From assembly GCA_900541415.1 (NCBI GenBank), contig UQJP01000027.1, positions 1 to 48,778 of the forward strand: a DNA stretch of 48,778 bases. The letters run 5' to 3'. Below, piece by piece: positions 1 through 8,308 of the stretch. The stretch comes from an uncultured Odoribacter sp. (GTDB taxonomy: Bacteria; Bacteroidota; Bacteroidia; Bacteroidales; Marinifilaceae). A program made the translations under genes and the position numbers. The first letter of the stretch is position 1; each line of letters opens with the position of its first letter. The notes under the pieces are model-generated. The model searched no databases. It was not told the origin of the DNA and was given only the letters and a program-made list of their open reading frames with translations.

Positions 1-263
1 AAGCCGCTCTTGGCGGCGAAACTACCAAAGATTGTGGCTGCCGTGGCTGCCAGAAAGGCTATGGCAAAGGTGTTCAGCAAGGTGCGGAACAGGGCATTGT
101 TGATTCCTCCGGTAAACAGGGAGGTGTATAGTTTGGTGGAAAAACCTGTCCAGTTCCCCAGCACTTTAGCTTCGGTGAATGAAAAGATAATGATAATCAG
201 GATGGGGGAATAGAGTATTGCCAATAGCAACCCGATGTAGGATTTGGCGATAACGTTTTTCAT
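1..263 (-). CDS. potC: Spermidine/putrescine ABC transporter permease PotC (partial, N-terminus only)
   Basis: This is the inner-membrane permease that pairs with PotB to form the channel of the PotABCD polyamine importer. Only the first 87 codons lie in the window; the gene continues past base 1. The ATG at 263-261 overlaps the potB stop as ATGA, so the two are translationally coupled. The visible N-terminus has a first membrane segment (about residues 8-28, ending in a run of isoleucines), then a periplasmic stretch containing GNWTGFS and the start of a second membrane segment (about residues 65-84). This matches the opening of PotC-type binding-protein-dependent permeases. A substrate other than polyamines, such as another small cation, cannot be excluded. 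The family call is firm. Confidence 0.85.
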   Translation of the reverse strand, partial: MKNVIAKSYIGLLLAILYSPILIIIIFSFTEAKVLGNWTGFSTKLYTSLFTGGINNALFRTLLNTFAIAFLAATAATIFGSFAAKSG

Positions 264-1051
264 AACACTCCTCCTTCCTCTGTTGATTTTTCATCGGTAA
301 ACAGGCTGCTGATTCCAATTAACAGCAACATTAACAGGGAGATCGCTGCTCCGTAATTCCACATGCCGTTGTTGATGCTTTCCTGTACGGAAGTACCCAA
401 TAGTTTTACATTGTTCAGGGTTAAAAGTTCAGCAATGGCAAAGGTGGAAACCGTGGGCATGAAGACCATAAGGATACCGCTGGTCACTCCGGGCATGGAG
501 AGAGGAAGGGTTATCCTTGTGAATACGCGAATAGGATTCGCTCCCAGGTCTTGTGCGGCTTCTACCAGACTGTTGTCCATTTTGGACAATACGTTATAGA
601 TGGGGTAGATCATGAAAGGCAGGAAGTTGTAGACCAATCCAAAGATTAAAGCCCCTTCGCCCAGCGGGAGTTTCAAGAAATCGAAAAGCGCCACCGTGGC
701 GAGCGTACGGATCAGGGTGTTTACCCACATCGGTAGAATAAACAGCATGACGATGACGGAGGTGGATTTGAATATGTTTTTACTCAAAATGTAGGCAACC
801 GGATAGCCTATCAGTATACAGAATATTGTGGTGATAATAGCTATGCCTATCGAGTAGATGAACGTATTTACCGTTTCTGTGTGGTGAATGAATTTGGCAA
901 AGTTAGTTAAGCTAAAATTTCCATTGACATCGGTGAAGGCGTAAAATCCAATCAATATTAAAGGAATTACCACGAAGATGAACAGAAAAACGGAATAGGG
1001 AATCGCCCAGTTTTTCTGCACTCCAAAACGACCAAACTGCCTTTTTCTCAA
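260..1051 (-). CDS. potB: Spermidine/putrescine ABC transporter permease PotB
   Basis: This is the other permease half of the polyamine importer, 263 residues with about six membrane segments. The cytoplasmic EAA loop that docks on the ATPase is clear near residues 164-190: EAAQDLGAN, then a Pro-rich LPLSMPG. No ATG is available near the expected N-terminus. The frame opens with TTG at 1051-1049, preceded by an A-rich AATAAGAAG, and a GTG lies about ten codons inside. TTG gives a normal PotB N-terminus (short basic segment, then KNWAIPY and the first membrane helix), so I prefer it. The gene starts 13 bases after the potA stop and ends in an ATGA overlap with potC, so the three are one operon. 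Confidence 0.9.
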   Translation of the reverse strand: MRKRQFGRFGVQKNWAIPYSVFLFIFVVIPLILIGFYAFTDVNGNFSLTNFAKFIHHTETVNTFIYSIGIAIITTIFCILIGYPVAYILSKNIFKSTSVIVMLFILPMWVNTLIRTLATVALFDFLKLPLGEGALIFGLVYNFLPFMIYPIYNVLSKMDNSLVEAAQDLGANPIRVFTRITLPLSMPGVTSGILMVFMPTVSTFAIAELLTLNNVKLLGTSVQESINNGMWNYGAAISLLMLLLIGISSLFTDEKSTEEGGVL

Positions 1052-1064
1052 CTTCTTATTTTAT

Positions 1065-2441
1065 TTACAGGTGAATAATTCTTATTTTATCGGGAGGGAT
1101 GCTGATTCCCACTTTATCCCCGTCGTCCCACACATCCTGGGTGTCTACATAGATGTTTTCGTCCCAGTCTGTCAGCACGGTAAGGTGGTAACGGTCGCAT
1201 TTATAGAGAATGTATTTCACTTCACCTTCGATCATGCCTTCGTTGTCGAGCAGTTCCACATCGCCGAAGTCCACTTCTACTTTCACTTCGGTGTTGTCCT
1301 CGAAGCCCGACACTTCGCTGCATTCGAATACATGCCCTAAAAATTCTACGTGCGTCGAGTCAATGAGTTTACCTTCGAAAGTATTACACAGTCTTTCTTT
1401 TTTCATGACATGGATGTCGAAAGGCTTGATCGAAAGTCCTAAGGTCTGTCCGATGGTATAGGGATCGTAATCATGGATTAGAAATTCATATCCTTCCGGA
1501 GTGACTACGGTCATTTCGTTGTGAACGCCTTTGAATACGATCGATTCCACTTTTCCGGAAAACATCGATTTGCTGACATCTTCCGAAATGATGATGTCTT
1601 CAGGGCGAATAACGACATCGACCTGGGTGTTTTCACCGAAGCCTTTATCCACACAGGCAAAGTCGTGTCCGGCAAAATGCACTAATTTATCTTTGACCAT
1701 AACCGCGTTCAGGATGTTGCTTGCCCCGATAAAGTCGGCCACAAAAGAATTCGCGGGTTCGTTATATACGTCCATAGGGGTTCCGATCTGCTGGATAACC
1801 CCTTCGCTCATAACGACAACGGTATTACTTAAAGTCAAGGCTTCTTCCTGATCGTGGGTGACATACAAAAATGTGATGTTCAGGTTTTTATGCAATTCCT
1901 TTAACTCCATTTGCATGTCCTTGCGCATTTTCAGGTCGAGGGCGGCTAAAGGTTCGTCGAGCAGCAACACTTCCGGCTCGTTCACAATAGCCCTGGCAAT
2001 CGCCACTCTTTGCTGTTGTCCTCCCGACAGGGAATCCACCGAACGGTATTCGTAGTCGGTCATGCTGACCATTTTCAATACTCTGGCTACTTTCTTATCG
2101 ATTTCCGGTCGGGAAAGTTTTTTCAATTTTAACCCGAAGGCAATGTTGTCATACACGTTTAAGTGGGGGAACAGGGCATATTTTTGGAACACCGTGTTTA
2201 CCGAGCGTTTATAAGGAGGTACACCCGTCACTTCTTTGCCCGCAATCCGGATTTCTCCGGAAGAGGCCGGCAGGAATCCGGCGATGAGGCGCAGTAATGT
2301 CGTTTTACCACATCCGGAGGGGCCGAGAATGGTGACAAATTCACCTTTCTTCACCGACAAATTGATGTTGTCGAGCACTACTTTGTCCTTGTAGTTTTTG
2401 TGTATGTTTCGGACATCGATGATGTAGTCGGATTGCTGCAT
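1065..2441 (-). CDS. potA: Spermidine/putrescine ABC transporter ATP-binding protein PotA
   Basis: This cytoplasmic ATPase energises polyamine uptake through PotBC. The ABC domain is complete: Walker A GPSGCGKTT (40-48), Q-loop Gln86, signature LSGGQQQR (138-145), Walker B LLLDEP (159-164) and the switch His196. After about residue 235 there is a long C-terminal region with two TOBE-like beta segments, which in this family bind regulatory ligands. At 458 residues it is longer than the E. coli protein (about 378). An extended C-terminus is, to my knowledge, usual in Bacteroidales homologues. It is the first gene of potA-potB-potC. The substrate-binding protein PotD is not in the window and would be expected beyond base 1. 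Confidence 0.93.
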   Translation of the reverse strand: MQQSDYIIDVRNIHKNYKDKVVLDNINLSVKKGEFVTILGPSGCGKTTLLRLIAGFLPASSGEIRIAGKEVTGVPPYKRSVNTVFQKYALFPHLNVYDNIAFGLKLKKLSRPEIDKKVARVLKMVSMTDYEYRSVDSLSGGQQQRVAIARAIVNEPEVLLLDEPLAALDLKMRKDMQMELKELHKNLNITFLYVTHDQEEALTLSNTVVVMSEGVIQQIGTPMDVYNEPANSFVADFIGASNILNAVMVKDKLVHFAGHDFACVDKGFGENTQVDVVIRPEDIIISEDVSKSMFSGKVESIVFKGVHNEMTVVTPEGYEFLIHDYDPYTIGQTLGLSIKPFDIHVMKKERLCNTFEGKLIDSTHVEFLGHVFECSEVSGFEDNTEVKVEVDFGDVELLDNEGMIEGEVKYILYKCDRYHLTVLTDWDENIYVDTQDVWDDGDKVGISIPPDKIRIIHL

Positions 2442-2476
2442 TTTCTTTTGCTTTGCTGGTTAAAATAAAATTGCGG

Positions 2477-2484
2477 CAAAGATA
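2477..2484 (-). promoter_or_regulatory. Probable promoter -7 element for potABC
   Basis: On the minus strand this reads TATCTTTG, a perfect match to the Bacteroidetes -7 consensus TAnnTTTG, 36 bases upstream of the potA ATG. No clear TTTG -33 element lies 19-21 bases further upstream, so the call rests on the -7 box alone. The rest of the 2442-2850 gap is AT-rich with no gene I believe. Confidence 0.45.
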
Positions 2485-2850
2485 GATATTTCATTGAGAA
2501 ATTGGCCGTTAAAAAATTAAAATATTCAGCGATTTCAGAGGGAAAAAATCGGGCGGGAAATTCGCTGTAAAGAGGAGATTCACAGAGGGATGGCCGGGTG
2601 GGACGATCGGTATTGTTTCACAGAGGCAGACCAGGTTAACCGAAGGTTACTTTTTCTCTGGGGAAGTGCCTTGTTTTATGTGGGAATACCGTCGCTTTTG
2701 TGTATGGCTGCCGGGGCAGGAAATAAAGGCCGGATTTGCCGGAACTGGCCGAAAAACATAAATTATACGCTGTATGAGTAGCGGGATACGGAATTTTTAA
2801 ATATCTTTATATACCTGTTTTGCGTATATATTAACTAAATTGTAGTAGTT

Positions 2851-3453
2851 ATGGAAAGAAATTTAAAAGAGGCTTTAAAACACAGGCGCAGTTACTATGC
2901 CATTGGTAATAAATCGATTATTTCCGATGCCGAGATAGAGGAAATCATTGATTTTGCGGCGTTGCACACTCCTTCTGCATTTAATTCGCAGTCAGCCCGT
3001 TTTGTACTTTTATTAGGCGAACATCATAAAAGATTGTGGGAAATCGTAAAGGAAACTTTGAAGAAAGTGGTAGCGGCTCCTGCCTTTGCAACTACGGAAG
3101 CGAAGATCAACAAGTCGTTTGCATCGGGGTATGGAACGGTGCTTTTTTTCGACGACCGGACAGTTGTGGAAGGATTGCAAAAAGCTTATCCGCTTTATCA
3201 TGATAAATTCCCGGAATGGGCTTTACAATCGGCGGGAATGCAGCAGCTGGCGGTATGGACTATGTTGGAGGATGCCGGATTCGGTGTTTCTTTGCAGCAT
3301 TATAATCCGTTGATCGATGAAGCTGTTTTAAAAGAGTGGAAATTACCCGCATCGTGGGAATTGCTGGCTCAAATGCCTTTCGGCATGCCTCTGGAACCCC
3401 CGGCCAAAAAAGAGTTTAAACCGTTGGACGACCGGGTGAAAGTGTTCCGTTAA
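2851..3453 (+). CDS. Nitroreductase family protein, Frm2/Hbn1-like
   Basis: A 200-residue FMN-dependent NAD(P)H nitroreductase-fold protein. The N-terminus has the family's RRSYYAI segment (residues 12-18), where the conserved basic residues contact FMN phosphate, followed by HTPSAFNSQSAR (39-50). The C-terminal half carries ALQSAGMQQLAVWTMLEDAG and an MPFG motif near residues 175-178, typical of the short Frm2/HBN1 branch found in many anaerobes. These proteins reduce nitro compounds or quinones; the physiological substrate is unknown. It stands alone, about 395 bases before the exporter/AAA/VWA group, and may end at the hairpin at 3483-3522. Confidence 0.85.
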   Translation: MERNLKEALKHRRSYYAIGNKSIISDAEIEEIIDFAALHTPSAFNSQSARFVLLLGEHHKRLWEIVKETLKKVVAAPAFATTEAKINKSFASGYGTVLFFDDRTVVEGLQKAYPLYHDKFPEWALQSAGMQQLAVWTMLEDAGFGVSLQHYNPLIDEAVLKEWKLPASWELLAQMPFGMPLEPPAKKEFKPLDDRVKVFR

Positions 3454-3482
3454 CCGATAACAACCGGGTGAGGGTTAGAATG

Positions 3483-3522
3483 TCCGGGTTTCATGAGGCT
3501 ATCAGCAATCAGGGAACCCGGA
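3483..3522 (+). terminator. Possible terminator hairpin after the nitroreductase
   Basis: A perfect 8-base inverted repeat (TCCGGGTT / AACCCGGA) is separated by 24 bases and followed by TTTTCT. The loop is long and the T tract short, so this is weak. The remainder of the 3454-3848 gap contains a G-run (about 3542-3549) but no convincing coding frame. Confidence 0.35.
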
Positions 3523-3671
3523 TTTTCTATGGTGTGAATATCCGGGGGGGGGAGGAACTTGTTATAACCGTTCCCGATTTTTTGGTTCCCCGGAATGCCC
3601 GTTTCCCGGATGAGGGATACATTTCGGGGAATTTTTCTGTTTGAAGGGAGAGCCATATTTATAATTTATTT

Positions 3672-3679
3672 TATTTTTG
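3672..3679 (+). promoter_or_regulatory. Possible -7 element for the exporter/AAA/VWA operon
   Basis: TATTTTTG matches TAnnTTTG exactly, but no TTTG lies at the right distance upstream. A start near 3686 would leave a leader of about 160 bases before the exporter ATG at 3849. Chance matches in such AT-rich DNA are common. Confidence 0.3.
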
Positions 3680-3848
3680 TAACTACTTATCAAAAACGGA
3701 TTAGCCATGAGGATTTTTGACGGAATACAGCGATGAAACTTCTTGCCTCCTGTATTAGGAAGAAAATGAGTGACGTGTGATTTTATGTTTTTTCCCGGCG
3801 GAAGGGGAAAAGGTATGTGTGATTTTTTTAGCTGATTCGGTTCAATTT

Positions 3849-5120
3849 ATGGAAAACTGGAAAAAGAAATTTATTATAATCTGGTCGGGACAATTGTTTT
3901 CGATCTTGAGTAGTGCGATTGTCGGCTATTCTGTGATGTTCTGGCTGAGTATCGAAACAAAGAGCGCGGAAGTGCTGGCGTATGCGGTGTTGGCCACATT
4001 ATTGCCTCAGGCGGTGCTGGGACCTGTGGCGGGTGTGTATGTAGACCGCTGGAAACGGAAATGGACAATGATCGCCGCCGATAGTTTTGTGGCGTTGTGT
4101 TCTTTGGCATTGGGGGTGCTGTTCTATTTCGATATGGCGGAATTGTGGCTCATTTATGTACTGATGTCTTTGCGGAGTGTGGGAAATGCCTTTCATTCAC
4201 CTGCCATGCAGGCCGCTATTCCGATGTTGGCTCCGAAATCGGAGTTGATGCGTATTGCCGGGGTAAATCAGGCATTGCAATCGGTGAGCAATATAGCCGG
4301 ACCGGCTTTGGGGGCTGTGTTTATTACTACGTTGGATATGACGGCCGTTATGCTGGTGGATGTTTTGGGGGCTGTTATTGCCTGTACCACTTTGCTGTTT
4401 GTGGTGATTCCCGATCCTGTCCGGGAAAAGGAAGAAAGGAGCAGCGGGGTTTTCCGTGAAATGCGGGAGGGGCTTGCGGAGGTCGGGAAATATAAAGGTT
4501 TGGCCTGGCTGATGGCCATTTCCGTGTCGGTTACTTTTTTCCTGATGCCTGTGTCCGTACTTTTCCCGTTGATGACGGTGAATCATTTCGGGGGCAACAC
4601 CTATCAGATGAGTTTGGTGGAAGTGGTGTGGGGATCGGGAATGCTGGCCGGAGGTATTATCATCGGTTTATGGAAGATCAAACTGCGGAAGGTGATATTG
4701 ATTAATGCTTCTTATCTGGTGTTAGGTGTTTATATTTTAATATCGGGACTTTTACCGTCCGACCAGTTTGCCTGGTTTGCCGGATTGACGATTATCGGTG
4801 GCCTATCCGCTCCTTTTTACAGCAGTCCTTTCACCACTCTTTTGCAAACCTATATCGAGCATGCTGCTTTGGGAAGGGTGTTTTCACTTTTCGGCAGCTT
4901 GAGCCTTTTGCCTTCCATGGTGGGAATTTTAGCAACCGGGTTTATAGCTGACCAGATCGGGGTTTCGAATGCTTTTCTCATTAGCGGGATCGTGATCGTT
5001 TTGCTGGGTGGGGTGTCGTTTTTCATTCCTGCCGTGATGAAGTTGGAGAAAAAGAAGAGAGGTTTTCACCGGGATTCTGTGCCGGAAAATGTATCTTTGC
5101 CTGAAAATACCGTGGTATGA
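3849..5120 (+). CDS. MFS transporter of the DHA3 / MefA-like drug exporter family
   Basis: A 423-residue inner-membrane protein with about 12 membrane segments. Its start (ENWKKKFIIIWSGQ), then GPVAGVYVDRWKRKW near residues 58-72, is the signature of the DHA3 family that includes the macrolide exporters MefA/MefE. VDRWKRK is the loop 2-3 motif that MFS proteins use for conformational switching. A GTG 24 codons upstream is in frame, but those residues do not look like family sequence, so I chose the ATG at 3849. The stop overlaps the next gene as ATGA, so it is co-translated with the AAA ATPase, an unusual companion for an exporter. The substrate is unknown, and resistance should not be assumed. 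Confidence 0.85.
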   Translation: MENWKKKFIIIWSGQLFSILSSAIVGYSVMFWLSIETKSAEVLAYAVLATLLPQAVLGPVAGVYVDRWKRKWTMIAADSFVALCSLALGVLFYFDMAELWLIYVLMSLRSVGNAFHSPAMQAAIPMLAPKSELMRIAGVNQALQSVSNIAGPALGAVFITTLDMTAVMLVDVLGAVIACTTLLFVVIPDPVREKEERSSGVFREMREGLAEVGKYKGLAWLMAISVSVTFFLMPVSVLFPLMTVNHFGGNTYQMSLVEVVWGSGMLAGGIIIGLWKIKLRKVILINASYLVLGVYILISGLLPSDQFAWFAGLTIIGGLSAPFYSSPFTTLLQTYIEHAALGRVFSLFGSLSLLPSMVGILATGFIADQIGVSNAFLISGIVIVLLGGVSFFIPAVMKLEKKKRGFHRDSVPENVSLPENTVV

Positions 5121-5980
5121 AAACAGCACAGGAAACATTGGAAAATGGTTTGTTCCCGGAATTCCGGAAAGTTTCTTTTTCTCCGCCTAAACATTCGGCA
5201 CAACTTTGTATCCCTTTGAAAAAATGGGAGTTTTTGTGTCATACGTTGTATCTGAAAAAATATCCTTTCCTGTTAGGTCCGAAGGGATGCGGGAAATCAT
5301 CGGTCGCTAAAGAACTGGCGGATGCTATGGGAATGGAGTATTACGCCTTTGATATGGGACAGGCCTTTAAGCCGAAGAAATTGTTTCTGGGTGGGTTGGT
5401 TATCGGGGATGAAGGGAGGACAAAGGCTGTCCGTTCGGAATTTTTTCAGGCGTTTACTTCCGATAAGCCTACTTTGATCTTTTTGGATGAATTGACCCGC
5501 ATTCCTATGGTGGCGGCCAATTTTCTCATGACGATCCTCGACAGGCAGCAATCTTATCTATACGACGAAGATTCGGGGATTCGCTATGTGAAGGGAGAGA
5601 ATGTGTTGTTTGTTGCAGCCGGGAATACGGGGTTTGCTTATGTATCGACTCAGCGTTTGGATTCGGCTTTCGAAGACCGTTTTATAAAAGTGCAACTGGA
5701 TTACCTGACCCCGGAGGAAGAGGCGGATTTGATTGTGTTGCGTTACCCGACGGTGCCTGCAAAAACGGCGGAATTGCTGGCGGAAACCGCCCGGGTGTTG
5801 CGTTACGCGGAACAGAAAGAAGCGTTGTCGGTTTCGTTGTCTACGCGGCAGGTGCTGGATGCGGCGGCTTATATCCCGTTGGGATATAGCTTGAAGGAAG
5901 CGATCGAAGAGGTGATTTTGACCAATTATGTGATTGCGGGCGAGCAGTTGGTGGCAAGGTCTTTGATCCAGATTTTATGA
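5117..5980 (+). CDS. MoxR/CbbQ/NorQ-type AAA+ ATPase
   Basis: A 287-residue single-domain AAA+ protein. It has Walker A GPKGCGKS (54-61), Walker B LIFLDE (120-125), a sensor-1 segment AAGN ending at Asn170, and DSAFEDRF (182-189), where Arg188 is the likely arginine finger. The compact size and the GFAY/ST-QRLD segment resemble CbbQ, NorQ and CobS, which use ATP to remodel metalloenzymes together with a VWA partner. Such a partner follows 10 bases downstream. Its ATG overlaps the exporter stop (ATGA). The client protein is not identifiable from the window; no Rubisco, NO-reductase or cobaltochelatase gene is present. Confidence 0.88.
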   Translation: MKTAQETLENGLFPEFRKVSFSPPKHSAQLCIPLKKWEFLCHTLYLKKYPFLLGPKGCGKSSVAKELADAMGMEYYAFDMGQAFKPKKLFLGGLVIGDEGRTKAVRSEFFQAFTSDKPTLIFLDELTRIPMVAANFLMTILDRQQSYLYDEDSGIRYVKGENVLFVAAGNTGFAYVSTQRLDSAFEDRFIKVQLDYLTPEEEADLIVLRYPTVPAKTAELLAETARVLRYAEQKEALSVSLSTRQVLDAAAYIPLGYSLKEAIEEVILTNYVIAGEQLVARSLIQIL

Positions 5981-5990
5981 TACAGCAGGT

Positions 5991-7706
5991 ATGGAAATAA
6001 AAGAGCTATACCGGGAAACCGGGCTCGACCGGGCGTGGTGGGGTGATTTTCCCGATCCGCAAAATTTGCTGGGCGACAGTTTTCCGGTGACTTCCGATCT
6101 CTACAAACTGATGCCGGTGTGTGCGCGCATTTCCTTGCACATTGCCGGGGAACTTCCTTATATCAGTTTTTCAAGGGAAAAGAAGGTTTTCGGTGATTTC
6201 GAATATATTTTACTCAATCAGGAATTGCTTTACCTGCGTGTGCCCGATGAGGTGAGAATGGCTGTTTTTTTCGGTAATTTCATTCATCAGTTGGGGCATT
6301 TTGTATATTCCCGGCAGGATTATGCCGATCTTTCCTTTACTTATGATGAGAGTGCTTTTGTGCATCTGCTGGAGGACAGGCGGGTGGAATCGAAGTTGGT
6401 GGCGGCCTATCCGGGGTATTACGATTATCTGTATGCCGCCCGGAAGCTGGTTTTCGTTATGGCTTTGGACGGGATCGGGAAGGATTTGCGTTTTCAGAAT
6501 CTGGCGGGTGTGCGTTTCACGTATGTCACGGCCCGTGTTCTGTATCCTGAATTATTCCGTTATGAGGAATTTGTGGAAAAATTCAAGCCCCATTTGTCGC
6601 GGCTCAGGCAAATCGATGCCATTTTGGATGAAATTACGGACTATGCTTCTATGCCTCCCCGGGAGGTTGTGCGGATTGCCAAACGTTTGTGCCTGTCGTG
6701 CGGAGCCGATTTGAAAATATCCGAGCCTATGTTTAACTATTTTTCCAGGGTGATGAAAAATTTGCCTTTGGAAGTGGAAGGTAAGCAGGTGAATGTGGAT
6801 ATAAAGGTTTTCGACGATCTGTTCCAGGATTTGAACCGTAGCCTCGACATCGGAGAATCGTTGCAATTTATCCGGGAATCGGGGACGGAGTCGGGGCTGA
6901 AGAATCCGCCGGAGGCTATTCAGAAAAAAGTTTTGGAAGTGGATGCTACGCCCGGAAATATCTCTTTTGAGGTTTTAGCCGAGGCTAAGGCCATTGCCGC
7001 TAAAATCCGGTTGAACTTCCTGACTTTCCTGTCGAAAATGAATAAAACCTGTGTGATCTACGAACAGGATTCGGGGGATCTGGACGAGGACGAACTTTAT
7101 CAGGTTAGTTTCAATTCCCATATTTTTATGGAAGAGCTGCCTTCGCCTTCCGCTATGCTCGAAGTGATGATTTTGCTGGATTTGTCCGGCTCGATGGTCG
7201 AAATGGATAAATTGCAGATGCAGACGACTTTGGTGGCCGGACTGGCTCTGGCTTTCGACCGGAATCCGAATATCCGGTTTTCCATATATGGGCACCGGGT
7301 AAACCGGGGGAGTCTGGAACTCACCCGGTTTCACGAGGCGGGAAGCCGTTTTCAATTGCAAAAGTTGTTTTCGCAGGAGGGCATGTATACCAATGCCGAC
7401 GGGTTGGCTTTGGAGTATGCTTTGCAGAAGTTTCAGGCCGGGAATCAGAATAAGTTGATTTTTATGATTTCAGACGGCAGGCCGACGGTGTCCGTCGGGG
7501 ACAAAGAGCCCCGCGCTCATGTCCGCGAAATGGTGAGGACAGCCAAACGGCAGGGGGTGGATGTGCTTTCCATTGGAATTTCCAATTTCGACCAGGGCGA
7601 TATGTATGATGAGTTTATCCCGTATTCGGGTGTAGAGGTTTCCACGAAATTGGTGATGTGGTTGCGCAGGAAGTTTTCTTCTATTGCCGATGGGGCTACT
7701 TTTTAA
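5991..7706 (+). CDS. VWA-domain partner of the MoxR-type ATPase, with a degenerate zincin-like N-terminal region
   Basis: A 571-residue cytoplasmic protein with no signal peptide. The C-terminal third is a von Willebrand A domain with a complete-looking MIDAS: Asp397-Leu-Ser399-Gly-Ser401, Thr467 and MISDGRP (492-498). C-terminal placement matches CbbO, NorD, ViaA and CobT, which recruit clients to their MoxR ATPases. Near residues 99-103 the N-terminal part has HQLGH, resembling a zinc-protease HExxH with Gln in place of the catalytic Glu. About 25 residues later comes HLLEDRRVE (125-133), a segment often seen in VWA proteins of this group. The gene ends the exporter/AAA/VWA unit just before a strong terminator. 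The VWA call is firm; the zincin reading is inference. Confidence 0.85.
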   Translation: MEIKELYRETGLDRAWWGDFPDPQNLLGDSFPVTSDLYKLMPVCARISLHIAGELPYISFSREKKVFGDFEYILLNQELLYLRVPDEVRMAVFFGNFIHQLGHFVYSRQDYADLSFTYDESAFVHLLEDRRVESKLVAAYPGYYDYLYAARKLVFVMALDGIGKDLRFQNLAGVRFTYVTARVLYPELFRYEEFVEKFKPHLSRLRQIDAILDEITDYASMPPREVVRIAKRLCLSCGADLKISEPMFNYFSRVMKNLPLEVEGKQVNVDIKVFDDLFQDLNRSLDIGESLQFIRESGTESGLKNPPEAIQKKVLEVDATPGNISFEVLAEAKAIAAKIRLNFLTFLSKMNKTCVIYEQDSGDLDEDELYQVSFNSHIFMEELPSPSAMLEVMILLDLSGSMVEMDKLQMQTTLVAGLALAFDRNPNIRFSIYGHRVNRGSLELTRFHEAGSRFQLQKLFSQEGMYTNADGLALEYALQKFQAGNQNKLIFMISDGRPTVSVGDKEPRAHVREMVRTAKRQGVDVLSIGISNFDQGDMYDEFIPYSGVEVSTKLVMWLRRKFSSIADGATF

Positions 7707-7713
7707 GATAAAG

Positions 7714-7751
7714 ATGCCTGCCGGGTCGGTTTCAGGCAGGCATTTGTTTTT
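7714..7751 (+). terminator. Rho-independent terminator after the VWA gene
   Basis: A perfect 9-base stem (ATGCCTGCC at 7714-7722, GGCAGGCAT at 7735-7743) with a 12-base loop is followed by TTTGTTTTT. It closes the exporter/AAA/VWA unit and separates it from the convergent monooxygenase gene. Confidence 0.85.
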
Positions 7752-7797
7752 CCGGTCAGGGATGGACTATAAAGATGATCCTTGTCTTTATGGTTGT

Positions 7798-8073
7798 TTA
7801 AAAATTGAATTTCTCCAGTTTCATTTCAGCTAACTGCTGGGTTTTTCCTACCAACGTGATAAAATGTTCTGTTTTTTCATGTGCGGCCAGCGCAGTTTCG
7901 TTTTCCCAGGTTTCACAAATCATCAGGACGGAGGCATCCTGGGTGTTTTCGAATGCTCCGTAAGCGATACAACCTTTTTCCCGGCGTGATTTCTCTGCCA
8001 GTTCGTTAATGGTGGCCAGCGTCTCAGCTCGTTTTTCAGGGCTTACTTTGATAAATACATTTAAACGAATCAT
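7798..8073 (-). CDS. Antibiotic-biosynthesis-monooxygenase (ABM) domain protein, YgiN-like
   Basis: A 91-residue single-domain dimeric alpha/beta-barrel protein. It opens with a strand (IRLNVFIKV), has a helix rich in charged residues (about 14-32), and shows the ETWENETALAAHEKTEHF segment (about 58-75), the most recognisable feature of ABM and quinol monooxygenase (YgiN) proteins. Proposed roles in the family include cofactor-free oxidation of quinols and removal of reactive compounds; the substrate here is unknown. It is transcribed alone, convergent with the VWA gene. A TATCTTTG element lies about 30 bases upstream of the ATG. Confidence 0.85.
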   Translation of the reverse strand: MIRLNVFIKVSPEKRAETLATINELAEKSRREKGCIAYGAFENTQDASVLMICETWENETALAAHEKTEHFITLVGKTQQLAEMKLEKFNF

Positions 8074-8102
8074 ATTATTTGTGTTTTAATTGGATTTGAT
8101 GA

Positions 8103-8110
8103 CAAAGATA
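8103..8110 (-). promoter_or_regulatory. Probable promoter -7 element for the ABM gene
   Basis: The minus strand reads TATCTTTG, matching TAnnTTTG, 29 bases before the start codon. No matching -33 TTTG is visible at 19-21 bases. Confidence 0.45.
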
Positions 8111-8308
8111 AGCAATCCCTGCAAAAACAGAAGCTGTATCCGGGTTATTCTGATGTGTTTATTTTATCTTGAATCTTTTAAATTTCAGACTAAAAAACGG
8201 TTTTTCCGATCTTTTTGCTTTTAATCTTTTACATCTTGTATTTAATCATTATTTTTGGAATCGTTTGAGATTATGGCGTATTTGAATGTAAATTTTATAT
8301 AAACTTTT

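Noticed and set aside
2590..2781. 63-codon plus-strand frame between potA and the nitroreductase
   Set aside because: Composition is not protein-like (Trp, Cys and Arg clusters), there is no promoter or family resemblance, and it is probably chance.
3450..3656. 68-codon minus-strand frame after the nitroreductase
   Set aside because: It covers the putative terminator hairpin and a G-run, and has no recognisable features.
3777..3848. Upstream GTG extension of the MefA-like exporter
   Set aside because: The extra 24 residues do not resemble the family; the ATG at 3849 begins the conserved N-terminus.
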